This document shows, piece after piece, positions 46,694 to 54,180 of a stretch of 64,000 bases of DNA. The translations under genes were made by a program, and so were the position numbers. The stretch's first letter is position 1; each line of letters begins with the position of its first letter. This DNA comes from Thiotrichales bacterium (GTDB lineage: Bacteria; Pseudomonadota; Gammaproteobacteria; HK1), in NCBI GenBank assembly GCA_026709935.1, contig JAPOSC010000034.1, positions 62,001 through 126,000 of the forward strand. The letters are read 5' to 3'. The notes under the pieces were generated by a model. That model searched no databases. It was not told the DNA's origin and was given only the letters and a program-made list of their open reading frames with translations.

Positions 46694-47458
46694 TTGACGA
46701 CCGGAAGTGCGCCGGAGCCTGCCGCCGCCCCGAAGGTGACCTTCGGGGTGTTCATCGGCTCCACGCTGTTCGCGCTCGGCCTGGTGTGCTCCACCCTCGT
46801 GTTCACGCCGATCGCCCTGGCCTCGACGCTGTTGCCCTACCGCCTGCGATGGCGGGTGGTCACCCGGTGGAGCCGCTTCAACCTGTTCTGGCTCTCGGTG
46901 ACCTGCGGCGTGAAATCCGAGGTGGCCGGACTCGAGCACATTCCCGCCGAGCCCACCGTCATCCTCTCCCGGCACGAGTCGGCGTGGGAAACGCTCGCGC
47001 TCCAGCGCTGGTTCGCCCCCCAGGTCTGGGTGCTCAAGCGCGAGTTGCTCCGCATCCCCTTCTTCGGATGGGGGCTCGCCACCCTGCGCCCCATCGCGAT
47101 CGATCGAAGCGCCGGCCGCAACGCCTTCGCGCAGATGTTGCAGCAGGGCGAAGAGCGGCTCGCGCACGGATGCTGGGTGGTGGTCTTCCCCGAAGGCACC
47201 CGCGTGCCTCCCGGCGTCAGAGCCCGGTTCAAGCAAGGGGGGGCCCGGCTCGCGGTCCACACTGGCCGCCCGGTCGTTCCGGTCGCGCACAACGCCGGAG
47301 ACTGCTGGCCGAGGAACAGCTTCTACAAGTACCCCGGTACGATTCGCACGGTCATCGGCGCCCCGATCGAGACGGCCGGGCGCAGCGTGGCGGAGGTCAA
47401 CCGAACCGCCGAGCAGTGGATCCACGACACCCTGGACCGCATGCGGGCCGGAGACTGA
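46694..47458 (+). CDS. plsC: 1-acyl-sn-glycerol-3-phosphate acyltransferase
   Basis: A 254-residue inner-membrane acyltransferase that makes phosphatidic acid. There is an N-terminal hydrophobic helix (FGVFIGSTLFALGLVCSTLV). Motif I is ILSRHESAWETLALQ, with Glu where many enzymes have Asp in HxxxxD. Motif III is VVFPEGTRVPPG and motif IV is PVVPVAHNAG. A plsC-type gene downstream of glyQS is common in Gammaproteobacteria, though gmhB is missing here. The start is TTG (46694). Confidence 0.92.
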   Translation: MTTGSAPEPAAAPKVTFGVFIGSTLFALGLVCSTLVFTPIALASTLLPYRLRWRVVTRWSRFNLFWLSVTCGVKSEVAGLEHIPAEPTVILSRHESAWETLALQRWFAPQVWVLKRELLRIPFFGWGLATLRPIAIDRSAGRNAFAQMLQQGEERLAHGCWVVVFPEGTRVPPGVRARFKQGGARLAVHTGRPVVPVAHNAGDCWPRNSFYKYPGTIRTVIGAPIETAGRSVAEVNRTAEQWIHDTLDRMRAGD

Positions 47459-47779
47459 TGGGCGAAGGGGCGAAGGGGCGAAGGGGCGACCCGACCATGG
47501 AACCAGGGCCGCCGCCGCGCATGTACCATCGCGGCGTGGTATCCGGAATCGTCCGGGAGTCATCCTTCAGTTGTCGGGTGACGGAGGGGGTGAAGGGCGC
47601 GGAGCGAAGATGGGGATGATTGCGAAGAGCGTGGAATTGCTGCCCGCTCCGACATGCCTGTTTCCCGAGAACGGAAGAGTTACGTTCGGGAAGTCGCCCC
47701 TCGCGCGAAGGCGCGACCGAATCCGACAACGGGTTGTGAGCCACCACCGCGGAGCGGTCCTGCACGCGAGGATGCAACA
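47459..47779. other. 321-bp gap with 8-bp tandem repeat
   Basis: The gap begins with three and a half perfect copies of the 8-bp unit GGCGAAGG (47461-47490) directly after the plsC stop. The rest contains the leader of the L,D-transpeptidase gene, with GAGG at 47768-47771. A 70-codon open frame (47571-47783) in it has no family features and is not taken as a gene. Confidence 0.6.
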
Positions 47780-48922
47780 TTGACGGCTCCCCACCGACGC
47801 GAAACTTGCTCGAGATGTCTGCGCAAGGCCGCTTTCGCGGTGGCGCTGTGCATGTTGGCCGCCGGTCCGGCGCTCGGCATGGAAATGCGGGAGGAGGCGC
47901 TCTTTCAGGCGCTCGACCGGTTCGCGGCCGGAGATCGCGCTGACGCGCTGGAAGCGCTGGCCCATGTCGCCGGGAACTACCCCGACTTTCGCGCCGCCCG
48001 CCTCATCAAGGAATCCCTCCACGAGACCGGGAGCCTCCGCGCAAGTCTGGCCGATCTGGTTCCGCCCGACGTGTTCACCCTGCTGGAAGATCCGACGGAC
48101 GAGGCGCACTCCCGGCTCACCTACTGGTTCGAGCGACCGCTGCGCGGCCATCTGCCCGATGTTCTGATCGAGCCCGCCCCGGACCGCCGGAAGGTCGTGG
48201 TCGCCGATACCGCGCACTCGCGCCTCTATCTCTTCGAATGGTCCGACGGTATGTGGGCGATGCGAGGTGACTGGTACGCCTCCATCGGCCGGGGCGGGTC
48301 GGCGAAGCGGCGCGAGGGAGACATGAAGACTCCGCTCGGAGTCTACTTCGTGACCATGTGGGTGGCGGGCCGCTTTCTGTCCGATCTCTACGGAGCCGGT
48401 GCCCTTGGGCTGAACTACCCGAACGACTGGGATCAGCGCCGACAGCGGGGCGGATTCGGCATCTGGATCCATGGCGAACCCCGCGGAACCAAGAGCCGCC
48501 CGCCCCGGTGGAGCCAGGGCTGCCTCATCGTCTCGAACCCGGTGATCGAGACCCTCGTGAACGCGCTCGGGGAGCGGAGCATCCCGGTCATCATCGGCGA
48601 GCGCCTGCGCTGGCTTCCACCGGGCGAGCATGAGCGTCACCGCAAGGCATGGCGGACCCGGATCGCATCGCTGAACGGCGGGAGCGCTGCGCGGCCCGAC
48701 CTCGGAATCTACGGCTATCCCGCCGGCGCCGCATCCAGCATGGTCCTCGCGGAGTTTCGCACCAAGTCGGGGCACGGCGCCCGCTGGTGGCAGTACTGGC
48801 GCGAGCACCACGACGGCGTGTGGCGCATCGCCCATGAGGGTCCCGCCCGGTTCGCCGACATCCACCTCAAAGGACTGCCGAAGCGGATGCCGGCCGGCGG
48901 CCTCAACCGCTATGCGCCCTGA
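47780..48922 (+). CDS. L,D-transpeptidase (YkuD domain) exported protein
   Basis: A 380-residue periplasmic protein. From the TTG start (GAGG 8 nt upstream) it has a signal peptide with the hydrophobic core AAFAVALCMLAAGPALG. The YkuD catalytic domain lies at about residues 135-280, with VVVADTAHSRLYLFEW at its start and the catalytic His and Cys in IWIHGEPRG and SQGCLIVSN. The C-terminal part (about 310-375) resembles an NTF2/SnoaL-like fold of some L,D-transpeptidases (WWQYWREHHDGVWRIAHEG). It cross-links peptidoglycan or anchors proteins. It is followed by a Pro-rich envelope protein. Confidence 0.9.
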   Translation: MTAPHRRETCSRCLRKAAFAVALCMLAAGPALGMEMREEALFQALDRFAAGDRADALEALAHVAGNYPDFRAARLIKESLHETGSLRASLADLVPPDVFTLLEDPTDEAHSRLTYWFERPLRGHLPDVLIEPAPDRRKVVVADTAHSRLYLFEWSDGMWAMRGDWYASIGRGGSAKRREGDMKTPLGVYFVTMWVAGRFLSDLYGAGALGLNYPNDWDQRRQRGGFGIWIHGEPRGTKSRPPRWSQGCLIVSNPVIETLVNALGERSIPVIIGERLRWLPPGEHERHRKAWRTRIASLNGGSAARPDLGIYGYPAGAASSMVLAEFRTKSGHGARWWQYWREHHDGVWRIAHEGPARFADIHLKGLPKRMPAGGLNRYAP

Positions 48923-49097
48923 CGCCGCTCCCCGCGCGGGGCGTTCGGGGTGCGCCGGGCGGCGTGGATACGCCGGGCGGGGATACGCATGGACATCAGC
49001 GTGCACATGCCTCGCGATCGAACATCCTGGCCTGAGCTCGCCCTGATCGGGCTATCATGAGGGCCGGCGAACATGCCGGCCGACATTCGACGACGCC

Positions 49098-50219
49098 ATG
49101 CAACGACTTCGCGGAATGCACCTTCTCGTAGTAAGTCTGGCCCTGTGGGCGCTTGCGGTGTGGGTGTTCGACGACGCTGCTTCACCTGCCACCGAGGCGG
49201 CGATGGCGGATACGACCATGGTGGTGTCCATGGAGGCCGCCCCGGAAGCCGGAACCACCGTAAGCGAATCGGCGCCGGCCAACCCATCGCCCGCTCCGGC
49301 GGCTTCGGGAGTTCCGGCGGTTCCGACCACTCCGGTGGCAACGGTGGCTCCGGCTGCACCGGCAATCTCCGCCGCATCGCCCACCCCAGCGCTCCCGGCC
49401 GCCCCGACCGCTTCGGCGGTTCCACCCGCTCCGGCAATCTCGGCCGCGCCGGCGGCCTCGGCAGTCCCAGCCCTCCCGCCTGACCCGGCGGCTCCAACCG
49501 CATCTCCCGCTCCGGCGGTCCCTCCCGCGCCCGCAAACCGGGAAACGATTGCGGCGGCACCTCCGGTTCCAGTCACCGAGACCGACGAATTTCGCCCGCA
49601 GACAGCGCCCGGAACCCCCGCCTTCGACACGGACCAGTCAATATTGGTCAGCGGGCCCCCGACAACGCCCAAGGCCAGGGCGCCCGCGACCGGTGCCGAA
49701 TCGATGGCAGGCCGCCCGATCGCCCCCGGGGTTCCGGCGGCAGGAAACGCCGGTGTCGGCGGGTGGAGCACGCCGCCCGCGCCAGCCGCGGCTTCGGTGT
49801 ACCCGAGGTACGAACCCGGATTGCCACAATTTACGCCCCGCCCCCCACCTCCAGTCTCATCCCCACCCCCACCCCGCTATCCGGCGGTAGACGACGATGC
49901 GATCGCCGGGCAGCTCAACGCGGCACGACGTGCGGCGTGGGAAAGACGATATATGGACGCGATCGCCCACTACCGCGCCGCGGCGCGCCTGCGGCCGGAC
50001 GATCATGTCGTGTGGGGAGAGATGGGTAACGTGCTGTGGACGATGCAGCGCTGGCCGGAGGCCGCGTACGCGCTCGAAGGCGCGGCCACCCTGCTCATCC
50101 GCGCCGGGGAGCTGCGGGCAGCAAACGAACTGGTACCGGCGGTGGGGCGCATCGACCGGCAGGCAGCATATCGGATCGAACGGCTCCTGTGGGACGCATC
50201 GCAACGCCAGCCCGGTTAG
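49098..50219 (+). CDS. membrane-anchored Pro/Ala-rich protein with C-terminal TPR-like domain
   Basis: A 373-residue protein with an N-terminal membrane anchor or signal (MHLLVVSLALWALAVWVF, residues 7-24). Then comes about 240 residues of Ala/Pro/Ser/Val spacer (such as APAISAAPAASAVPALPPDP) and a C-terminal helical domain of about 100 residues with TPR-like repeats (AWERRYMDAIAHYRAAARLR, then WGEMGNVLWTMQRWPEAAY). The layout suggests an inner-membrane protein whose spacer crosses the periplasm, near the L,D-transpeptidase. Not recognised as a named family. Confidence 0.7.
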   Translation: MQRLRGMHLLVVSLALWALAVWVFDDAASPATEAAMADTTMVVSMEAAPEAGTTVSESAPANPSPAPAASGVPAVPTTPVATVAPAAPAISAASPTPALPAAPTASAVPPAPAISAAPAASAVPALPPDPAAPTASPAPAVPPAPANRETIAAAPPVPVTETDEFRPQTAPGTPAFDTDQSILVSGPPTTPKARAPATGAESMAGRPIAPGVPAAGNAGVGGWSTPPAPAAASVYPRYEPGLPQFTPRPPPPVSSPPPPRYPAVDDDAIAGQLNAARRAAWERRYMDAIAHYRAAARLRPDDHVVWGEMGNVLWTMQRWPEAAYALEGAATLLIRAGELRAANELVPAVGRIDRQAAYRIERLLWDASQRQPG

Positions 50220-50267
50220 TCCGGTGTCATGATTGTCAACAGGCCATACACCAACGGTGGAAATCAG

Positions 50268-50783
50268 ATGAAAAATAAAACTCTCGCGACATCTGTCGTA
50301 GCGGTCGGGCTGTTCTCTTTGCAGGTTCAGGCCGATCAACCAAGTGTGCCGGACGGTAACTGGTTTGGAGACATTACCTCCCAATGCACGATGGGCGATA
50401 CTTTTATCGATGATCTGAATCTTCGAAATCCGAATCTTGAAGTCACGTGCTCATCAGGCCGCTGCTTTGCACAGCTCAGCTACGAGGTCAATAATGAAGA
50501 TGTTATTGATCAGCTTGAGAATTCAATTCCGGGCTGGGGGGAAACGGGGCATCGCATGACAGTTGTAGGCTGGGGTCCGATTCGCAGCAGACATATTGAG
50601 GATGGAAATGTTGTAAGCAGTGACGACCAGATCTCTCCCGATGATTCCCGGGAACAGGAAAATGTCGAAGCCTATCTGGATGGCTTGACCCTGGTATTTT
50701 TGCCGAATGACGACTTGAGTATCAGTATTGACCACTCCCACTACAACATCAGATGTACCGGGATTTTTCTGCCAAAACTGTAG
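50268..50783 (+). CDS. small secreted protein of unknown function, atypical AT-rich composition
   Basis: A 171-residue protein from the ATG at 50268, after an upstream ATG in the same frame. The N-terminus MKNKTLATSVVAVGLFSLQVQA is a Sec signal peptide. The mature part has four Cys (SQCTM, TCSSGRCF, IRCTG), suggesting two disulfides, and is acidic. Base composition and codon choice (AAA, AAT, GAT, ATT) differ strongly from the neighbours, which indicates recent transfer. No family was recognised. It is followed by a related-looking broken gene. Confidence 0.7.
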   Translation: MKNKTLATSVVAVGLFSLQVQADQPSVPDGNWFGDITSQCTMGDTFIDDLNLRNPNLEVTCSSGRCFAQLSYEVNNEDVIDQLENSIPGWGETGHRMTVVGWGPIRSRHIEDGNVVSSDDQISPDDSREQENVEAYLDGLTLVFLPNDDLSISIDHSHYNIRCTGIFLPKL

Positions 50784-50788
50784 ATCTA

Positions 50789-50809
50789 CTGGAACGGGAT
50801 CGACCGCTG
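50789..50809. repeat. 21-bp direct repeat, copy 1
   Basis: CTGGAACGGGATCGACCGCTG lacks only two matches to CTGGAACGGGATCGATCGTTG at 51198-51218. The copies lie just downstream of the secreted-protein gene and of the broken lipoprotein gene respectively, so they bracket about 390 bp of AT-rich DNA. Confidence 0.6.
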
Positions 50810-50892
50810 CAAGGTTGAAGTCGGATGAAAAGGTACTCGGCGGATAGTTGAATTGTCGTCTGTGCAACCATGCAATCAATCAGGAGATATCA

Positions 50893-51118
50893 ATGAATAC
50901 TCGAAAGAAACTCACTATGAGGATTGCCGTTCTGATCTTGCCCCTTAGCCTTCGGATAACCGGTTTTGGCGTTCGTGCTTGGATCGAGCGCTTGCAGGTC
51001 ATGGGATGAAGGCGTAACCATTGTGGAATCCAACTATAAAAACTGCGAAAAGTGTTATGTCATCACCAAGATTTATGGCCCCAGCACTGTGAGTATCCGG
51101 GTAATGATGAAAAATTAG
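50893..51118 (+). pseudogene. frameshifted small secreted protein or lipoprotein
   Basis: AGGAG 6 nt before the ATG at 50893 starts a 38-codon frame with a signal peptide (MNTRKKLTMRIAVLILPLSL), ending at 51009. A second frame, open from 50960 to 51118, reads VLAFVLGSSACRSWDEG and then NYKNCEKCYVITKIYGPS. Joining the frames near 50958 gives a protein of about 73 residues with a lipobox-like LGSSAC. It has the AT-rich composition of the preceding gene. It is likely a decayed paralogue or a small toxin-like peptide gene. Confidence 0.55.
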
Positions 51119-51197
51119 GGATGCTCCGATTCATGTCTGTGTTATCGCGCATATAATCCCCCTTTGATTGGGCTTTCTCGTCAAATCCGATCTTCCG

Positions 51198-51218
51198 CTG
51201 GAACGGGATCGATCGTTG
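51198..51218. repeat. 21-bp direct repeat, copy 2
   Basis: The second copy of the repeat at 50789-50809 (19 of 21 identical), placed between the broken secreted-protein gene and the end of the gamma-glutamyltransferase gene. It marks the right edge of the AT-rich islet. Confidence 0.6.
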
Positions 51219-51244
51219 TCACGTCAACGAGTTCGTGAATACGA

Positions 51245-52825
51245 TCAGGGTGCGTCGGCCGCCAGCGCCCAGGGCGAGGTGACGCAGGCCGCTCCCACTG
51301 TCACCCCTCCGGCCTCGCGGCCGGCCAGGTTCGGGTTGGCGTAGAACCCTGGGTAGACCCCGTGCTGGGCTACCTGCACCTCGTGGTGCTCGGTCAGCGC
51401 GTCGATCACTCCGGCGGGCAGCATCGGATCCGCGGTGATGAGTGGCCCGCCGCTCACGTCGATCCGGGGCGTGTGCATCGCGTCGTTCATGGACATCTCG
51501 TAGTCCACGAGGAACGACACGAGCTGGAAGACGGCCGGCAGGATGCGCCGCCCGCCCGACGCACCGGCCGCAATCCGCAAGCCGTCGGCGCGCTCCACCA
51601 CGGTCGGACACATGTTCGACAGCGGCCGCTTGCCGGGCGCGATCGAGTTCGGATGGCCGGGGCGCGGGTCGAACCACATCATGCCGTTGTTCATCAGGAT
51701 CCCGGTGCCCGGCAGCACGACTCTGGAGCCGAAGATGGAAAGCAGGGTCTGGGTCAGCGCGACCACGTTGCCGTCGCGGTCCGCGACGCTCAGATGCGTG
51801 GTGCAGCCCGGTGCGGCCGAGTCGTCGGTGTCGCCTATCGTCGCCAGCCGATGCTGCCAAGCCTCGAGCAGGCACGACGCGTAGGCGAGGTAGGCGCTGG
51901 TATCGGGAGTCCCTTCGGTCGGGGCGAATCGTTCGGTGAGCAGAGCCAGCGCGTGGCGGAGCGTCGGGCCGGATGAAAGTCCGGGCGCAGTATGAACAAG
52001 CGCGTCGCGGTACTGGTGCCGGTCCGCATCCCCGATGCGCGCGGCATACCCGGCGAGATCGGCTTCCGAGAGCGGAGAGCCGGCGTCGTTGCAGTCGCGG
52101 ACAAGCCGCCGTGCGATCTCCCCCTCGTAGAAGTCGCGCGGGCCGGCGTCGCGAAGCCGTGCAAGAGTCTCGGCAAGAGCGCCGAGCTGCATCACCGGCG
52201 CCGGGCCGCCCCAGCCCGGGGTCGGGACGTGGCCCCCGGGGAGGTACACCCGGGCGGTCTCGGGGAACCGGGCGAGGGACGCCGCCTCGCTCGCGATCTT
52301 CAGCGTCGCGTACCAGTCGACGGTCATTCCCCGCTCCGCGAGCTCGACCGCCGGGGTGATCGCGTCGCGCCAGGACCGCGTGCCGAAACGTTCGAGCGCC
52401 GCCGCGTGACCGGCGACCAGGCCGGGGGTCGCGATCGAGAGCGGACCGAGGACGTTCCGGTTCCCGACCACGGTCGGCCACCCGAAGAGATCCGCATCCA
52501 CGCCGTCCGCGAGCGGATACGCGGCGGGGTCGATCCCGTGCGAGGCGCGCATGCCGAAATCCACCGTGTACGCCCGGCGCTCCGCCGCGAGGTGGACGAC
52601 CATCATCCCCCCGCCGCCCAGTCCGCTCATCCACGGCTCCACCGCGCCGATGGCGAGGCCCGCCGTCACCGCCGCGTCGATCGCGTTGCCGCCCGCCTCC
52701 AGTACCCCGGCGCCGATCCGGGACGCAAGATGGTGCTGGCTGGCAACGACTCCCCCGGCGGCGCGAACCGTCGGCTTGCGAATGGTCCAGCTCTCGAACG
52801 CAGGGTGGACGTCGGGTGGGGTCAT
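51245..52825 (-). CDS. gamma-glutamyltransferase family protein
   Basis: An N-terminal-nucleophile hydrolase of the gamma-glutamyltransferase family, 526 residues. The catalytic Thr is in CTTHLSVADRDGNVVALTQT, preceded by the autocleavage region. Other signatures are GGNAIDAAVTAGLAIGAVEP, the Gly loop GLGGGGMMVV, PGTGILMNNGMMWFDPRPG and LSNMCPTVV. No signal peptide is seen at the ATG 52825, so it is cytoplasmic, or the start lies elsewhere. The start codon overlaps on the opposite strand with that of the ribbon-helix-helix gene, and a 13-bp homopolymer lies 25 bp upstream. Confidence 0.9.
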   Translation of the reverse strand: MTPPDVHPAFESWTIRKPTVRAAGGVVASQHHLASRIGAGVLEAGGNAIDAAVTAGLAIGAVEPWMSGLGGGGMMVVHLAAERRAYTVDFGMRASHGIDPAAYPLADGVDADLFGWPTVVGNRNVLGPLSIATPGLVAGHAAALERFGTRSWRDAITPAVELAERGMTVDWYATLKIASEAASLARFPETARVYLPGGHVPTPGWGGPAPVMQLGALAETLARLRDAGPRDFYEGEIARRLVRDCNDAGSPLSEADLAGYAARIGDADRHQYRDALVHTAPGLSSGPTLRHALALLTERFAPTEGTPDTSAYLAYASCLLEAWQHRLATIGDTDDSAAPGCTTHLSVADRDGNVVALTQTLLSIFGSRVVLPGTGILMNNGMMWFDPRPGHPNSIAPGKRPLSNMCPTVVERADGLRIAAGASGGRRILPAVFQLVSFLVDYEMSMNDAMHTPRIDVSGGPLITADPMLPAGVIDALTEHHEVQVAQHGVYPGFYANPNLAGREAGGVTVGAACVTSPWALAADAP

Positions 52826-53141
52826 GATGGTGCTCGCTGAAGTCGGATCGGGGGGGGGGGGGCACTTTGATGCTCGACAGAGCGCAAACCATGATGCCTG
52901 CACGCGCACCACACTGACAATCGACGACGATGTCGCAGTCGCCCTCAAGGCCCTCGCATGTAATGACGGCAAGACATTCGGGGCCGTTGTCGACGCGATG
53001 CTGCGCAAGGGCCTGATGACCCCGTCTCCGCCCGCCTCGGCGGCGTTCCGGCCTTCGGAGGTGGGGACTGATGCGGAATCTCGGTCGGCTCCGATAGCCT
53101 CGCTCCGAGGGTGGAGACTCTCCGAGGCCGTGAGAAAGTAG
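52824..53141 (+). CDS. ribbon-helix-helix (antitoxin-like) protein read through a 13-G run
   Basis: Residues about 29-65 (TRTTLTIDDDVAVALKALAC, then GKTFGAVVDAMLRKGLM) are a typical ribbon-helix-helix domain of VapB/CopG-type antitoxins. The C-terminal 35 residues are unlike the family. In this sequence no ATG or GTG lies in frame between the G run and the domain, so the only in-frame starts are at 52824/52827, and the G13 tract (52850-52862) would be translated as Gly. A change of one or two G would disconnect the domain from any start. No PIN or RelE-type toxin follows. Confidence 0.6.
   Translation: MMVLAEVGSGGGGHFDARQSANHDACTRTTLTIDDDVAVALKALACNDGKTFGAVVDAMLRKGLMTPSPPASAAFRPSEVGTDAESRSAPIASLRGWRLSEAVRK
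52850..52862. repeat. 13-base poly-G tract
   Basis: An uninterrupted run of 13 G between the divergent starts of the gamma-glutamyltransferase gene and the ribbon-helix-helix domain. Such tracts slip in replication and are classic phase-variation sites, and they are also a common source of sequencing error. Confidence 0.95.
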
Positions 53142-53142
53142 A

Positions 53143-53286
53143 ATGAGCGCACTACCGACCGGCGAGAAACCGGCCACGGTTCAAGAGGCGTTCAAGGTGG
53201 CGTCGGCTTCTCGCGGCCTTCTGCCGGGAATCGATCCCCATTCCCGCATTCAGGCAGCGCGCACAGGAGACCTGGAGGCATCGTGA
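53143..53286 (+). CDS. 47-residue hypothetical protein between the antitoxin-like gene and nudF
   Basis: A 47-codon frame beginning MSALPTGEKPATVQEAFKVA. It starts 1 bp after the ribbon-helix-helix stop, and its TGA overlaps the GTG start of the NUDIX gene (GTGA). The tight linkage on both sides supports translation. It is too short and unlike any known toxin; it may be a truncated gene or a linker peptide that couples translation. No upstream ribosome site is obvious. Confidence 0.45.
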   Translation: MSALPTGEKPATVQEAFKVASASRGLLPGIDPHSRIQAARTGDLEAS

Positions 53287-53900
53287 CCCGAACAGACGTC
53301 GAGCAGATCAGCCGGGAGGTCGTTTACGACGGATTCTTCCGCCTCGACCGCTACCGCCTGCGGCACCGGCAGTTCGCGGGCGGCTTGGGGCCGGTGCTCA
53401 CGCGCGAGATCCTGGAGCGCGGCCGGGTTGCCGCAGTGCTTCCGGTGGACCCCGAGCGCGACCGGGTGGTGCTCATCGAGCAGTTCCGTCCCGGCGCGTG
53501 GGCCGCGGATTGGGAACCGTGGCTTCTGGAGTGCGTCGCGGGGGTGATCGAGCCGGGAGAGACTCCGGAGGCGATGGCGCGGCGCGAAGCACGGGAGGAA
53601 ATGGGCTGCACGGTGACTGATCTGGTCCCCATCGCGACGTTCCTCACGAGCCCCGGCGCGACCACCGAGACGGTGCGCATGTTCTGCGGGCGGGTGGACA
53701 GCGACGGAGTCGGCGGTTTGCACGGCCTGGCCGAAGAGGGCGAGGACATCCGGGTCTCCGTGGTGTCGATCGAAGACGCGGTGGCGTTGCTCGACGCCGG
53801 CCGGATCGTCAACGCCAAGGCCATCATCGCGCTCCAGTGGATTGCGCGTCACTACGACGCCCTGAAGGCACGGTGGATGACGGCCCGCCGCGATGAGTGA
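53283..53900 (+). CDS. nudF: ADP-ribose pyrophosphatase (NUDIX hydrolase)
   Basis: A 205-residue NUDIX enzyme. The NUDIX box is GVIEPGETPEAMARREAREE followed by MG (about residues 84-106), preceded by VVLIEQFRPGAWAADWEPWLLE, typical of ADP-ribose pyrophosphatases such as NudF/TrgB. It hydrolyses ADP-ribose to AMP and ribose-5-phosphate. The GTG start overlaps the preceding small frame. It converges on hipA. Confidence 0.9.
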   Translation: MTRTDVEQISREVVYDGFFRLDRYRLRHRQFAGGLGPVLTREILERGRVAAVLPVDPERDRVVLIEQFRPGAWAADWEPWLLECVAGVIEPGETPEAMARREAREEMGCTVTDLVPIATFLTSPGATTETVRMFCGRVDSDGVGGLHGLAEEGEDIRVSVVSIEDAVALLDAGRIVNAKAIIALQWIARHYDALKARWMTARRDE

Positions 53901-54180
53901 GATCGGCCCGAACGCAGCGGTGTCCACCGCACTTCGGCCGGGCGCGGGTCGCCACCGCCATTAGCGCCAAATCCGAACATGTGCTCGACACGGCCCCGAA
54001 TGGATGCTCCAGAGGTTGAAATCATGTCGGAATCCGCGCCGCCTGGCGGTCTGTTGAAACATCATTTGTGGCCGCTGTGCGGCCAGCCGCAGGTATCACC
54101 TTGCTTCATGAGTCCGAGTTTTCTGACCACGGGACACGCCGGGTGCGGGACATCGCGTCCAGTGTCGCCGTAGCCGTCGT
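53901..54180. other. gap between convergent nudF and hipA
   Basis: The 280-bp convergent gap contains a small hairpin TGGCCG-CTGTG-CGGCCA at 54069-54085 that could act as a terminator in either direction. No coding pattern was seen. Confidence 0.4.

Noticed and set aside
45044-47563. An 839-codon open frame opposite glyS, the amidohydrolase and plsC
   Set aside because: It is antisense to three recognised genes and its composition is a mirror of theirs.
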